In this document: one piece after another, positions 1 through 6,894 of the stretch
How the letters are laid out: every line of letters begins with the position of its first letter
Numbering within the stretch: the stretch's first letter is position 1
Assembly (NCBI GenBank): GCA_002305445.1
Contig: DBRA01000028.1
Location: 20,011 to 39,841 of the forward strand
Direction: 5' to 3'
Source of the DNA: Clostridiales bacterium UBA1380
Lineage (GTDB): Bacteria > Bacillota > Clostridia > Oscillospirales > CAG-272
Length of the DNA stretch: 19,831 bases
Notes under the pieces: model-generated
Seen by the model: the letters and a program-made list of their open reading frames with translations, nothing else
What the model was told of the DNA's origin: nothing
Databases searched by the model: none
Program-made: the position numbers and the translations under genes

Positions 1-406
1 AGCCGCCGAAGACGCGCAGGCCGCGCAGTTCATCGAAGCGTACGATGACAACTACGCTCATGAGCTCGACATAAAGGGACAGAACCTGTCCGGCGGGCAG
101 CGCCAGAGAGTCCTTATCGCGCGCGCTCTCGCAGCCGATCCGTATATACTTATCCTCGACGACTCGTCGAGCGCGCTCGACTATAAGACGGATGCGAACC
201 TGCGCCGCGCCATAACGGAGCGCGACGTCAAAGGCGCGCGCGTCATCGTTGCGCAGCGCGTTTCAAGCGTTATGTCGTGCTCGCTGATCATCGTGCTCGA
301 CGAAGGCCGGATTGTCGCAGCCGGCACGCACGACGAGCTTCTCGCCTCCTGCGATATCTACCGCGAAATCGCGCAGTCCCAGATGGGCGGCGCGATACTG
401 GATTGA
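1..406 (+). CDS. ABC exporter subunit with degenerate nucleotide-binding domain (C-terminal part only)
   Basis: Reading from base 2, this is the last 134 residues of an ABC-type exporter nucleotide-binding domain; the membrane part lies left of the window. Visible are the signature LSGGQRQR, the Walker B strand ILILDD and the D-loop SSALD. The usual catalytic glutamate after Walker B is aspartate (LILDD), and the switch histidine is glutamine (VAQRVSSV). In heterodimeric exporters such as TM287/288 or BmrCD this D plus Q combination marks the subunit contributing the non-hydrolysing ATP site, while its intact LSGGQ serves the partner's active site. The stop is followed after 25 nt by the partner gene, so the two are almost certainly co-transcribed and form one inner-membrane exporter. 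The substrate (drug, lipid or peptide) cannot be told. The 5' end is missing because of the window edge, not a mutation. Confidence 0.93.
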   Translation, partial: AAEDAQAAQFIEAYDDNYAHELDIKGQNLSGGQRQRVLIARALAADPYILILDDSSSALDYKTDANLRRAITERDVKGARVIVAQRVSSVMSCSLIIVLDEGRIVAAGTHDELLASCDIYREIAQSQMGGAILD

Positions 407-431
407 CGACTGTGAAAGGAGGTGCGTGCGA

Positions 432-2243
432 ATGAATATGGGACCTAAAATGGCTAAAAACGTCGGGCCCGCAAAGGGCGCTCCCGCGCCGGACGAGCAT
501 CCGTCGCCCAAAAAGCTGAAGATCCTTTTGCGGCTCGGCGTGTATATGATGCGCTACAAAGGCTGGCTCTTTGCGGCGTTTGTGCTGACGCTCGCCTCGA
601 ACCTGCTGTCGCTCGTCGGACCGAAGCTGTCCGGCTACGCGATTGACGCGATCGAGCTCGGAACGGGACGCGTGGATTTCAAGGCCGTACTGTTCTGGTG
701 CGCGATGATGGCCGTGTTCTACGTCATATCGAGCGCGTTTTCATATGTGCTCGCCACTCTTATGATACACCTGTCGCAGAAGATAATCCGCTCGATGCGC
801 TCCGACATCTTTACAAAGCTGATGAAGCTGCCTGTGTCGTACTTCGACAGGATGCAGGCCGGCGACATCATATCGCGCATCAGCTACGACGTCGACACGA
901 TCAACGCTTCCCTATCAAACGACGTCATACAGATAGCGACGTCGGCCATAACGGTCATCGGCTCGCTTATAATGATGCTGACAATCTACCCTCCGCTGTG
1001 CCTAATATTTGCCGTGACCATACCGATATCGCTTTACTTCACGCGCTATATGTCAATGCGCGTCCGGCCGCTGTTCCGACGCCGCAGCGCGAAGCTCGGC
1101 GAGCTGAACGGTTATGCGGAGGAGATGCTGTCGGGTCTTCGCGCGATCAAGGCATACGCCCGCGAGGACGCGATGTGCGCGCGTTTCAACGAGCGCAACG
1201 ACGAAGCCGTCGAGGCTTATTACAATGCCGACTACTACGGCTCCATCGTCGGGCCGAGCGTCAACTTCATAAACAACCTGTCGATGTCGCTCATCTCCGC
1301 GTTCGGCGTCATACTGTTTCTGCGCGGCGCCGTATCGCTCGGCAACGTGTCGACCTTCATCCTCTACTCGCGCAAGTTCTCTGGGCCGATAAACGAGTTC
1401 GCCAACATCCTGTCGGAGCTTCAGTCGGCAGCGAGCGCTGCCGAGCGCGTATTCCGTTTGCTCGACGAGACGGAGGAACTGCCCGACGCGAAGAACGCAC
1501 TCGCTCCGGCTTCGATCAGCGGAAGCGTCGGCGCCGACCATGTGCGCTTCGGTTATACGCCCGATAAAATGATAATCAAAGACATGTGCTTCGACGCGAA
1601 GCCGGGGCAGACGGTCGCGATAGTCGGCCCGACGGGCGCGGGCAAGACGACTGTTATAAACCTGCTCGAGCGCTTCTACGACGTCGACGCCGGCGAGATC
1701 GACATGGACGGCGTCGATATCCGCGGCATGAAGCGCGCGTCCGTACGGCGGGCGTATACGATGGTGCTTCAGGACACGTGGCTTTTCAGCGGAACGATCG
1801 CCGACAACATCGCATACGGCACAACAGGCGCGACCGACGAGCAGATCCGCGCCGCCGCGCGCGCAGCGCATATCGATTCGTTCATAGAGAGCCTGCCCGA
1901 CGGGTACAATACGCTCCTGACCGACGACGGCATCAACATATCTAAGGGTCAGAAGCAGCTGCTCACGATCGCGCGCGCGATGATGGTCGACTCTCCCATG
2001 CTTATCCTCGACGAGGCGACGAGCAACGTCGACTCGCGCACGGAGATAAAGATACAGACGGCGCTGCGCGCGCTGATGCAGGGGCGGACATGTTTCGTCA
2101 TAGCGCACCGGCTCTCGACCGTCCAGAACGCGGACGTGATACTCGTCATGCGCGACGGGCAGATAATAGAGCGCGGCACGCACGACGAGCTGCTCGCATC
2201 CGGCGGCTTTTACGCCTCCCTTTACAGCGCGCAATTTACATGA
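432..2243 (+). CDS. ABC exporter subunit with consensus catalytic site, partner of the upstream gene
   Basis: A 603-residue half-transporter: an exporter membrane domain with several hydrophobic segments over about residues 30-320, then a nucleotide-binding domain. Walker A is GPTGAGKT (399-406), the Q-loop is MVLQDTW, Walker B is LILDE with catalytic Glu528, and the switch is His559 (IAHRLSTV). The ABC signature is eroded to ISKGQ (503-507) instead of LSGGQ. The losses are complementary to the upstream subunit, which has LSGGQ but lacks the catalytic Glu and His, so the two should build one active and one degenerate ATP site. Start chosen at ATG 432: it has AAAGGAGGT at 415-423 with 8 nt spacing. 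An in-frame ATG at 312 would overlap the previous gene by 95 nt and adds a basic, non-homologous tail. Likely a multidrug, lipid or peptide exporter in the cytoplasmic membrane; substrate unknown. Confidence 0.95.
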   Translation: MNMGPKMAKNVGPAKGAPAPDEHPSPKKLKILLRLGVYMMRYKGWLFAAFVLTLASNLLSLVGPKLSGYAIDAIELGTGRVDFKAVLFWCAMMAVFYVISSAFSYVLATLMIHLSQKIIRSMRSDIFTKLMKLPVSYFDRMQAGDIISRISYDVDTINASLSNDVIQIATSAITVIGSLIMMLTIYPPLCLIFAVTIPISLYFTRYMSMRVRPLFRRRSAKLGELNGYAEEMLSGLRAIKAYAREDAMCARFNERNDEAVEAYYNADYYGSIVGPSVNFINNLSMSLISAFGVILFLRGAVSLGNVSTFILYSRKFSGPINEFANILSELQSAASAAERVFRLLDETEELPDAKNALAPASISGSVGADHVRFGYTPDKMIIKDMCFDAKPGQTVAIVGPTGAGKTTVINLLERFYDVDAGEIDMDGVDIRGMKRASVRRAYTMVLQDTWLFSGTIADNIAYGTTGATDEQIRAAARAAHIDSFIESLPDGYNTLLTDDGINISKGQKQLLTIARAMMVDSPMLILDEATSNVDSRTEIKIQTALRALMQGRTCFVIAHRLSTVQNADVILVMRDGQIIERGTHDELLASGGFYASLYSAQFT

Positions 2244-2295
2244 CGGTTAATGTGGAAAACATCATAAAAATTAACAAAGCATATTGTGCGCGTAC

Positions 2296-2324
2296 TTGAT
2301 AAAAACGGTATTTTAGTGTATAAT
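2296..2324 (+). promoter_or_regulatory. sigma-A promoter of fba
   Basis: TTGATA (2296-2301), 17-bp spacer, TATAAT (2319-2324), about 30 nt upstream of the fba ribosome binding site. It lies in the 114-bp gap after the exporter operon, so the aldolase has its own start of transcription. Confidence 0.85.
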
Positions 2325-2357
2325 TATATCAAACTTGATTTAAAAAGGGAGAATAAA

Positions 2358-3293
2358 ATGGCTATCGTAACGACCACAGAAATGTTCAAAAAAGCCTATG
2401 ACGGCGGTTATGCCGTAGGCGCCTTCAACATCAACAACATGGAGATAATACAGGCTATCACCGAAGCTGCCGCCGAAGCGAAATCGCCCGTCATACTCCA
2501 GGTTTCCGCGGGTGCGCGCAAATATGCAAAGCACGCCTATCTCATGGCGCTCGTAAAAGCCGCCGCTGAGGATTCCGGCGTTGACTTCGCGCTCCACCTC
2601 GACCACGGCGCAGACTTCGAAATCTGCAAATCGTGCATCGACGGCGGTTTCACCTCCGTTATGATCGACGGAAGCCACTACTCCTTTGAAGAAAACATCG
2701 CCCTCACGAAGAAAGTCGTCGATTACGCGCACGCTCACGGCGTGGTCGTCGAAGGCGAGCTCGGCAAGCTTGCCGGCGTCGAGGACGACGTTAAAGTCGC
2801 CGAAGGCGACGAGCTGTTCACCGACCCGTCCGAGGTCGAGGAGTTCGTAACCAAAACCGGCGTCGACTCGCTCGCGATCGCAATCGGCACGAGCCACGGC
2901 GCATATAAGTTCAAGCCCGGCGTTAAGCCGCACCTCCGCTTCGACATCCTCGAAGACATCATGCGCCGCATCCCCGGCTTCCCGATCGTTCTGCACGGCG
3001 CTTCCAGCGTTGTTCCCGAGTATGTCACGGAGATCAACGCCTGCGGCGGCAAGCTCGACGACGCTCAGGGCATTCCCGAGGAGCTGCTCCGCAAGGCCGC
3101 TTCCCTCGCCGTCTGCAAGATCAACATCGACTCCGATATCCGCCTCGCGATGACCGCCGGCGTCCGCCGCGTTCTCTCCGGGGATCCCACCGTCTTCGAC
3201 CCGCGCACCTACCTCAAGGAGGGCCGCGACGAGGTCAAGAAGATGGTACTCCACAAGATCAACAACGTATTAGGCTCTAACGGCAAAGCTTAA
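2358..3293 (+). CDS. fba: class II fructose-1,6-bisphosphate aldolase
   Basis: A 311-residue metal-dependent aldolase that interconverts fructose 1,6-bisphosphate with glyceraldehyde 3-phosphate and dihydroxyacetone phosphate in the cytoplasm (glycolysis and gluconeogenesis). The family signature LHLDHGADFE gives catalytic Asp82 and metal ligand His83. VEGELGKLAG (Glu133), IGTSHGAYKF (His180) and IVLHGASSV (His213) supply the other metal and phosphate site elements, and KINIDSDIRLA is the conserved C-terminal strand-loop. Length is normal for the short class IIB form. Start is ATG 2358 with AAAGGGAGA and about 7 nt spacing; an in-frame start at 2286 would fall over the promoter. Isoleucine is nearly always ATC here, unlike the neighbours, which fits high expression. 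Monocistronic in the main, closed by the hairpin at 3335-3366. Identity is secure; sugar specificity (FBP versus tagatose-bisphosphate) cannot be fully excluded. Confidence 0.96.
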   Translation: MAIVTTTEMFKKAYDGGYAVGAFNINNMEIIQAITEAAAEAKSPVILQVSAGARKYAKHAYLMALVKAAAEDSGVDFALHLDHGADFEICKSCIDGGFTSVMIDGSHYSFEENIALTKKVVDYAHAHGVVVEGELGKLAGVEDDVKVAEGDELFTDPSEVEEFVTKTGVDSLAIAIGTSHGAYKFKPGVKPHLRFDILEDIMRRIPGFPIVLHGASSVVPEYVTEINACGGKLDDAQGIPEELLRKAASLAVCKINIDSDIRLAMTAGVRRVLSGDPTVFDPRTYLKEGRDEVKKMVLHKINNVLGSNGKA

Positions 3294-3334
3294 ACAACAC
3301 GCGCCAGTTAATCCGTAATATTTGAGGAGATCGC

Positions 3335-3366
3335 AAAAGGGAGCGGCGTTAACGCCGCTCCCTTTT
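3335..3366 (+). terminator. perfect 32-bp palindromic terminator after fba
   Basis: A 32-bp perfect inverted repeat: 14-bp arms beginning AAAAGGGAGCGGCG with a TTAA centre. A T-run ends the right arm, so it is an intrinsic terminator for fba and could work in both directions. The start codon of the next gene lies only 8 nt beyond it, so any transcript reading into that gene carries this hairpin immediately before the ATG. Confidence 0.9.
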
Positions 3367-3374
3367 ATATTATT

Positions 3375-4121
3375 ATGAAGTATACGACAGAATTCGAGAT
3401 CAGCTCGCATGACACAGACCCGACGGGCGAGGTGCGCCCGTCGGTCGTGCTGCGGTATATGCAGGAGACGGCGAACCACAGCATGCGCGACGAGGGGCCG
3501 TCGTATAACGACCTGATCAAGCTGGGTTATTCCTTCGTCCTGTCGCGCATCCGGGTTTGCATATACAAGCCGCTGCATCAGTACGATAAAATCGTCGCGC
3601 AGTCGTGGGCGTCGTCAGATTCGCGCGGGGTCAGCCACAACCGCTGCTACCGTTTAATGCTTGATGGCGAGATCGCAGCCGAAGCGGCGAGCGTCTGGGC
3701 GCTCGTCGACATAAACGGCGGCGGCAGACGTCTTATGCGCATAAGCGAGACAAACTTCAATTATTCGACGGACGAGCCGATCGCGCTCGCGCGCTCCGAG
3801 AGGTTCCGCATTCCGTCGGACGCGCCGCTTGTCGAAGTCGGCGCCCACACCGTGAGCTACGGCGAGGTCGACATAAACCGTCACCTAAACAATACGAATT
3901 ATCCGGATATGTTCGCGTCATACATACCCGGCATCGGCGAAACGGTGCGCGTCAGCACCTTCGCGCTCAACTTTTTATCGGAAGCGCCGTGGCGGGAATG
4001 CATAACGATCTGCAAAGCGCAGCCCGCGGACATAAAAGACACATGCTATTTCCGCAGCGTCCGCGAGGACGGAACCGTCAACGCGGAGGCGGAATTTGTA
4101 ACGGAATCGATAACGCTATGA
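3375..4121 (+). CDS. acyl-ACP thioesterase (FatA/FatB-type double hotdog)
   Basis: A 248-residue protein of the bacterial acyl-ACP thioesterase family, which hydrolyses fatty acyl-acyl carrier protein to release free fatty acid in the cytoplasm. The N-terminal hotdog starts right away (YTTEFEISSHDTDPTGEVRP) and contains the RYMQETANH helix. The second hotdog holds the active-site segment DINRHLNNTNY, giving Asp166, Asn168 and His170, the Asp/Asn/His set expected in this family. Full length for bacterial members. ATG 3375 places the hotdog start where the family has it, but no Shine-Dalgarno lies within the 8 nt between the terminator hairpin and the ATG. GAGGAG at 3324-3329, on the other side of the hairpin, is the only candidate. 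No own promoter is visible, so expression probably depends on read-through from fba. Chain-length preference cannot be predicted. Confidence 0.9.
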   Translation: MKYTTEFEISSHDTDPTGEVRPSVVLRYMQETANHSMRDEGPSYNDLIKLGYSFVLSRIRVCIYKPLHQYDKIVAQSWASSDSRGVSHNRCYRLMLDGEIAAEAASVWALVDINGGGRRLMRISETNFNYSTDEPIALARSERFRIPSDAPLVEVGAHTVSYGEVDINRHLNNTNYPDMFASYIPGIGETVRVSTFALNFLSEAPWRECITICKAQPADIKDTCYFRSVREDGTVNAEAEFVTESITL

Positions 4122-4168
4122 ATTCACGCTTCCCTTTTCCTGCAACTGCGTCCATCAGGTGCCGATAA

Positions 4169-4185
4169 TACATCGACTCGATGTA
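4169..4185. promoter_or_regulatory. 17-bp palindrome upstream of gdhA promoter (possible operator)
   Basis: TACATCGA-C-TCGATGTA, 8-bp perfect arms around one base, centred about 38 bp before the gdhA -35 box. Size and position suit an activator or repressor dimer site. It has no T-run and so is not a terminator. No second copy was seen in the window. Confidence 0.35.
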
Positions 4186-4214
4186 ACTTAAAATGAAATA
4201 TTTCGTGTGATATC

Positions 4215-4243
4215 TTGCAACTGAAAATATATTGTGTTATAAT
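4215..4243 (+). promoter_or_regulatory. sigma-A extended -10 promoter of gdhA
   Basis: TTGCAA (4215-4220), 17-bp spacer, TATAAT (4238-4243) preceded by TGT, giving an extended -10 TGTTATAAT. The predicted leader is about 90 nt long. Confidence 0.8.
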
Positions 4244-4339
4244 TGACAGCGGAATTTTTAGAGCCGCCGTTTTAACGGATTAACTTAATAAAAGATTCGC
4301 GCCGCGGCGGGATTCAGAAGTAGTAGGGAGTACGAAACA

Positions 4340-5713
4340 ATGTCAGAATTCGAAATCAAGAACGAGTATCTCGCTGGTGTGTACAAGTCAGTCTGCGAGC
4401 GCAACCCGAACGAGCCTGAGTTCTTACAGGCCGTCGGCGAGGTGCTCGAAACGCTCGTGCCCGTTGTGGAGCGCCGCCCCGACCTCGTCGCAGCCGGCGT
4501 CATCGACCGCATGGTCGAGCCGGAGCGCATGATCACCTTCCGTGTTTCGTGGGTCGACGACTCCGGTAAAGTCCGCGTCAACCGCGGATACCGCGTGCAG
4601 TTCAACTCCGCGATCGGCCCGTACAAGGGCGGTCTGCGTCTGCACCCGAGCGTCAACGCCTCCGTCATCAAGTTCCTCGGCTTCGAGCAGGTCTTCAAGA
4701 ACTCGCTCACAACGCTCCCCATGGGCGGCGGCAAGGGCGGTTCCGACTTCGATCCGAAGGGCAAATCCGATAACGAAATCATGCGCTTCTGCCAGTCGTT
4801 CATGACAGAGCTGTCCAAGCACATCGGCGCCGACACGGACGTTCCCGCCGGCGATATCGGCGTCGGAGCGCGCGAAATCGGCTTCATGTTCGGTCAGTAC
4901 AAGCGTCTGCGCAACGAGTTCACCGGCGTTCTCACCGGCAAGGGCCTCACCTACGGCGGCTCTCTCGCCCGCACCGAAGCGACCGGCTACGGCCTCTGCT
5001 ATTTCACGGACGAGATGCTCAAGGCAAACGGCAAGTCCTTCAAAGGCGCGAATGTCGTCATCTCCGGTTCCGGCAACGTCGCGATCTACGCGAACGAAAA
5101 AGCCACCCAGCTCGGCGCGAAGGTCATCGCCATGTCCGACAGCTCCGGCTACATCGTCGACGAAAACGGAATCGATCTCGCCGTTATGAAGCAGATCAAG
5201 GAAGTCGAACGCGCGCGCATCTCCGAATATGCAAAGCGTGTTCAGGGCGCGAAATACTACGAAGACTGCAGGAAAATATGGACCGTCAAGTGCGACATCG
5301 CGCTTCCCTGCGCAACACAGAACGAACTTGACCTCGAGGGCGCCGAGGCGCTGATCGCGAACGGCTGCTACGCCGTCGCCGAAGGCGCGAACATGCCGTC
5401 CACTCCCGAAGCCGTCGCCGCATTCCAGAAGGCAGGCGTCCTGTTCGCTCCCGCGAAGGCGTCCAACGCCGGCGGCGTCGCGACATCCGGCCTTGAGATG
5501 ACCCAGAACAGCATGCGCATGAGCTGGAGCTTCGAGGAAGTCGACGAAAAGCTGCACGGCATCATGCGTTCCATCTACGCCGCCGCCTCCGCCGCGGCGA
5601 AGGAATACGACTGCAAGACTTCCACCGGCGCACTCAACCTTGTCGCCGGCGCGAACATCGCCGGCTTCCTCAAGGTCGCCGAAGCGATGAAGTGGCAGGG
5701 CGTCGCGTATTAA
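4340..5713 (+). CDS. gdhA: glutamate dehydrogenase, NADP-type hexameric
   Basis: A 457-residue small hexameric glutamate dehydrogenase: reversible amination of 2-oxoglutarate to L-glutamate, linking ammonia assimilation to carbon metabolism. GPYKGGLRLHPSVN (Lys96) and LPMGGGKGG (catalytic Lys132) bind the substrate; VPAGDIGVGAREI holds the catalytic Asp172. The Rossmann domain starts at VVISGSGNVA (243-248 is GSGNVA). The segment after the second beta strand, IAMSDSSGYIVDENG, resembles E. coli GdhA and points to NADP(H), though cofactor choice is inferred. Length is typical. ATG 4340 has GGGAG at 4326-4330. Isoleucine codons are almost all ATC, as in fba, suggesting strong expression. Single-gene unit between the promoter at 4215 and the terminator at 5746. 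Confidence 0.97.
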   Translation: MSEFEIKNEYLAGVYKSVCERNPNEPEFLQAVGEVLETLVPVVERRPDLVAAGVIDRMVEPERMITFRVSWVDDSGKVRVNRGYRVQFNSAIGPYKGGLRLHPSVNASVIKFLGFEQVFKNSLTTLPMGGGKGGSDFDPKGKSDNEIMRFCQSFMTELSKHIGADTDVPAGDIGVGAREIGFMFGQYKRLRNEFTGVLTGKGLTYGGSLARTEATGYGLCYFTDEMLKANGKSFKGANVVISGSGNVAIYANEKATQLGAKVIAMSDSSGYIVDENGIDLAVMKQIKEVERARISEYAKRVQGAKYYEDCRKIWTVKCDIALPCATQNELDLEGAEALIANGCYAVAEGANMPSTPEAVAAFQKAGVLFAPAKASNAGGVATSGLEMTQNSMRMSWSFEEVDEKLHGIMRSIYAAASAAAKEYDCKTSTGALNLVAGANIAGFLKVAEAMKWQGVAY

Positions 5714-5745
5714 TTACGCATCCGACGTCAATAGTACATAAAGCA

Positions 5746-5778
5746 AAAAAGGTAGAACCGCAGCGGTTCTGCCTTTTT
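5746..5778. terminator. bidirectional terminator between gdhA and the S1-domain gene
   Basis: Fifteen-base arms (starting AAAAAGGTAGAACCG) around the loop CAG, with one G-T pair. It is flanked by A's on the left and T's on the right, so it can terminate gdhA on the + strand and the convergent S1-domain gene on the - strand. Confidence 0.9.
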
Positions 5779-5785
5779 ATTTATG

Positions 5786-6727
5786 TTAAAACACGGATTC
5801 GACGACTTTTTTACAGCACGCCGGCGAATAGCGCCACACATCGAGGCGCGGCGTTTCGAGCCTGTTTATAAAATACCTAAGTGGCGGCGGCGAGCCGGGT
5901 GCGCATCCGTCGACAAACGCGAGCTTTATCTTCATGCGCTCGGGTATAATGCTTTTGATGTAGACCGCGCAGCGCGCGCCGACCGTCAGCGCGCTGTTAG
6001 ACGGGTCGGGCTCGGCGAGCCCCGCGAGGTTGGGCGCAAGCTCTATGAACACGCCGTAGTCCTCCACCCCGCGGACGATTCCCGTCACAGTCTGTCCGGG
6101 GCGGAAGCAGGCCGCGTTTTCGCTCCATGTGCCAAGCAGCTCGCGCAGGCTGACGGTAATCCTACCCGTTTCGGGGTCGCGCGATCGGACGACGACGTTT
6201 ATTTCGTCGCGCGGCTTGAGCCGCTCCGACGGGTGCGGTATGCGCGAGATCGATATGGCGTCGACGGGCAGAAGCGAGATTATGCCGCAGCCGATGTCGA
6301 CGAAAGCGCCGAACTGCTCGAGATGCGTCACGCGCGCCGGTATTATATCGCCCGGCGTCAGATGTGATATGTAATCGCGCAGGCAGCGCCGCTGCGCTTC
6401 GGCGCGCGACAGGCGCACCTCTGTATTTCCGTCGCGCTCGACGACGCTTGTGACGGTGAAGCAGACCGGTTTGCCCACGCGCGTGACGACCGCGATGTCG
6501 CGCACCGGTTCTCCGAACGCGCTTATGACAGCCTCCGCGCGCGGTATGACGCAGTCCGTGCCGGCGAGCGCCAGGTGCAGGTTTGCGCCGCAATCGCAAT
6601 AGGCGACGACGCCTTCGAGTATGACGCCCTCTCCGACGGCGCGCTTCAATCCCGCGATGCTGCCTGTGTACGAGTCGTTTTCTTCGGTGCCGTAAAGTGC
6701 ACCTTCCGGCAAATATAAGTTGTCCAT
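5786..6727 (-). CDS. S1-domain RNA-binding protein (short ribosomal-protein-S1-like)
   Basis: A 313-residue protein with three OB-fold S1 modules. The first, about residues 33-105, is diverged (GVILEGVVAYCDCGANLHLAL). The second, about 125-197, is the most canonical (GDIIPARVTHLEQFGAFVDIGCG ... ITVSLREL). The third, about 210-272, contains GQTVTGIVRGVEDYGVFIEL. This matches the short S1-like proteins of Clostridia, thought to bind mRNA or ribosomes; it is not full-length six-repeat S1. The C-terminal tail of about 40 residues is basic and aromatic with no recognised domain. ATG 6727 has GGGAGG at 6737-6742 with 9 nt spacing. A GTG at 6736 would lie inside the region just after that site and is rejected. 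Divergent from the serpin, convergent with gdhA. Precise role (translation, RNA stability) unknown. Confidence 0.88.
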   Translation of the reverse strand: MDNLYLPEGALYGTEENDSYTGSIAGLKRAVGEGVILEGVVAYCDCGANLHLALAGTDCVIPRAEAVISAFGEPVRDIAVVTRVGKPVCFTVTSVVERDGNTEVRLSRAEAQRRCLRDYISHLTPGDIIPARVTHLEQFGAFVDIGCGIISLLPVDAISISRIPHPSERLKPRDEINVVVRSRDPETGRITVSLRELLGTWSENAACFRPGQTVTGIVRGVEDYGVFIELAPNLAGLAEPDPSNSALTVGARCAVYIKSIIPERMKIKLAFVDGCAPGSPPPLRYFINRLETPRLDVWRYSPACCKKVVESVF

Positions 6728-6775
6728 CTCTTTCACCCTCCCTTTTAGCTGTTCAATCGTATTCGGGAAGGCGCA

Positions 6776-6806
6776 TTTATATTCCGCGCGCGGGACAAAT
6801 TATCAA
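6776..6806 (-). promoter_or_regulatory. possible promoter of the S1-domain gene
   Basis: On the - strand TTGATA (6801-6806) and TATAAA (6776-6781) with a long 19-bp spacer; a 17-bp alternative uses AATATA. It is the best candidate in the 167-bp divergent gap but below consensus. Confidence 0.35.
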
Positions 6807-6842
6807 CCGTGTTTTACTGTCGATGCGAAAGCTGTTGGAACA

Positions 6843-6871
6843 TTTACAGTAAGCTGCGCGTCAACTATATA
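6843..6871 (+). promoter_or_regulatory. possible promoter of the serpin gene
   Basis: TTTACA (6843-6848), 17-bp spacer, TATATA (6866-6871), about 12 nt before the AAGGA ribosome binding site. The -35 overlaps the right arm of a spaced inverted repeat (TTACTGT at 6814-6820, ACAGTAA at 6846-6852). Confidence 0.4.
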
Positions 6872-6894
6872 TATAATAAACTAAGGATGCGTAT

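Noticed and set aside
312..431. Longer N-terminus for the second ABC subunit from ATG 312
   Set aside because: It overlaps the upstream gene's end, has no ribosome binding site and gives a basic non-homologous tail; ATG 432 has a strong AAAGGAGGT.
1053..2234. 393-codon open frame on the - strand inside the ABC gene
   Set aside because: Arginine/valine/aspartate-rich antisense shadow of a clear gene in GC-rich DNA, with no domain.
4424..5557. 377-codon - strand open frame opposite gdhA
   Set aside because: Shadow of gdhA; gdhA has full catalytic motifs on the other strand.
6728..6736. GTG start three codons upstream for the S1-domain gene
   Set aside because: It begins immediately next to the GGGAGG site, leaving no spacing; ATG 6727 has 9 nt.
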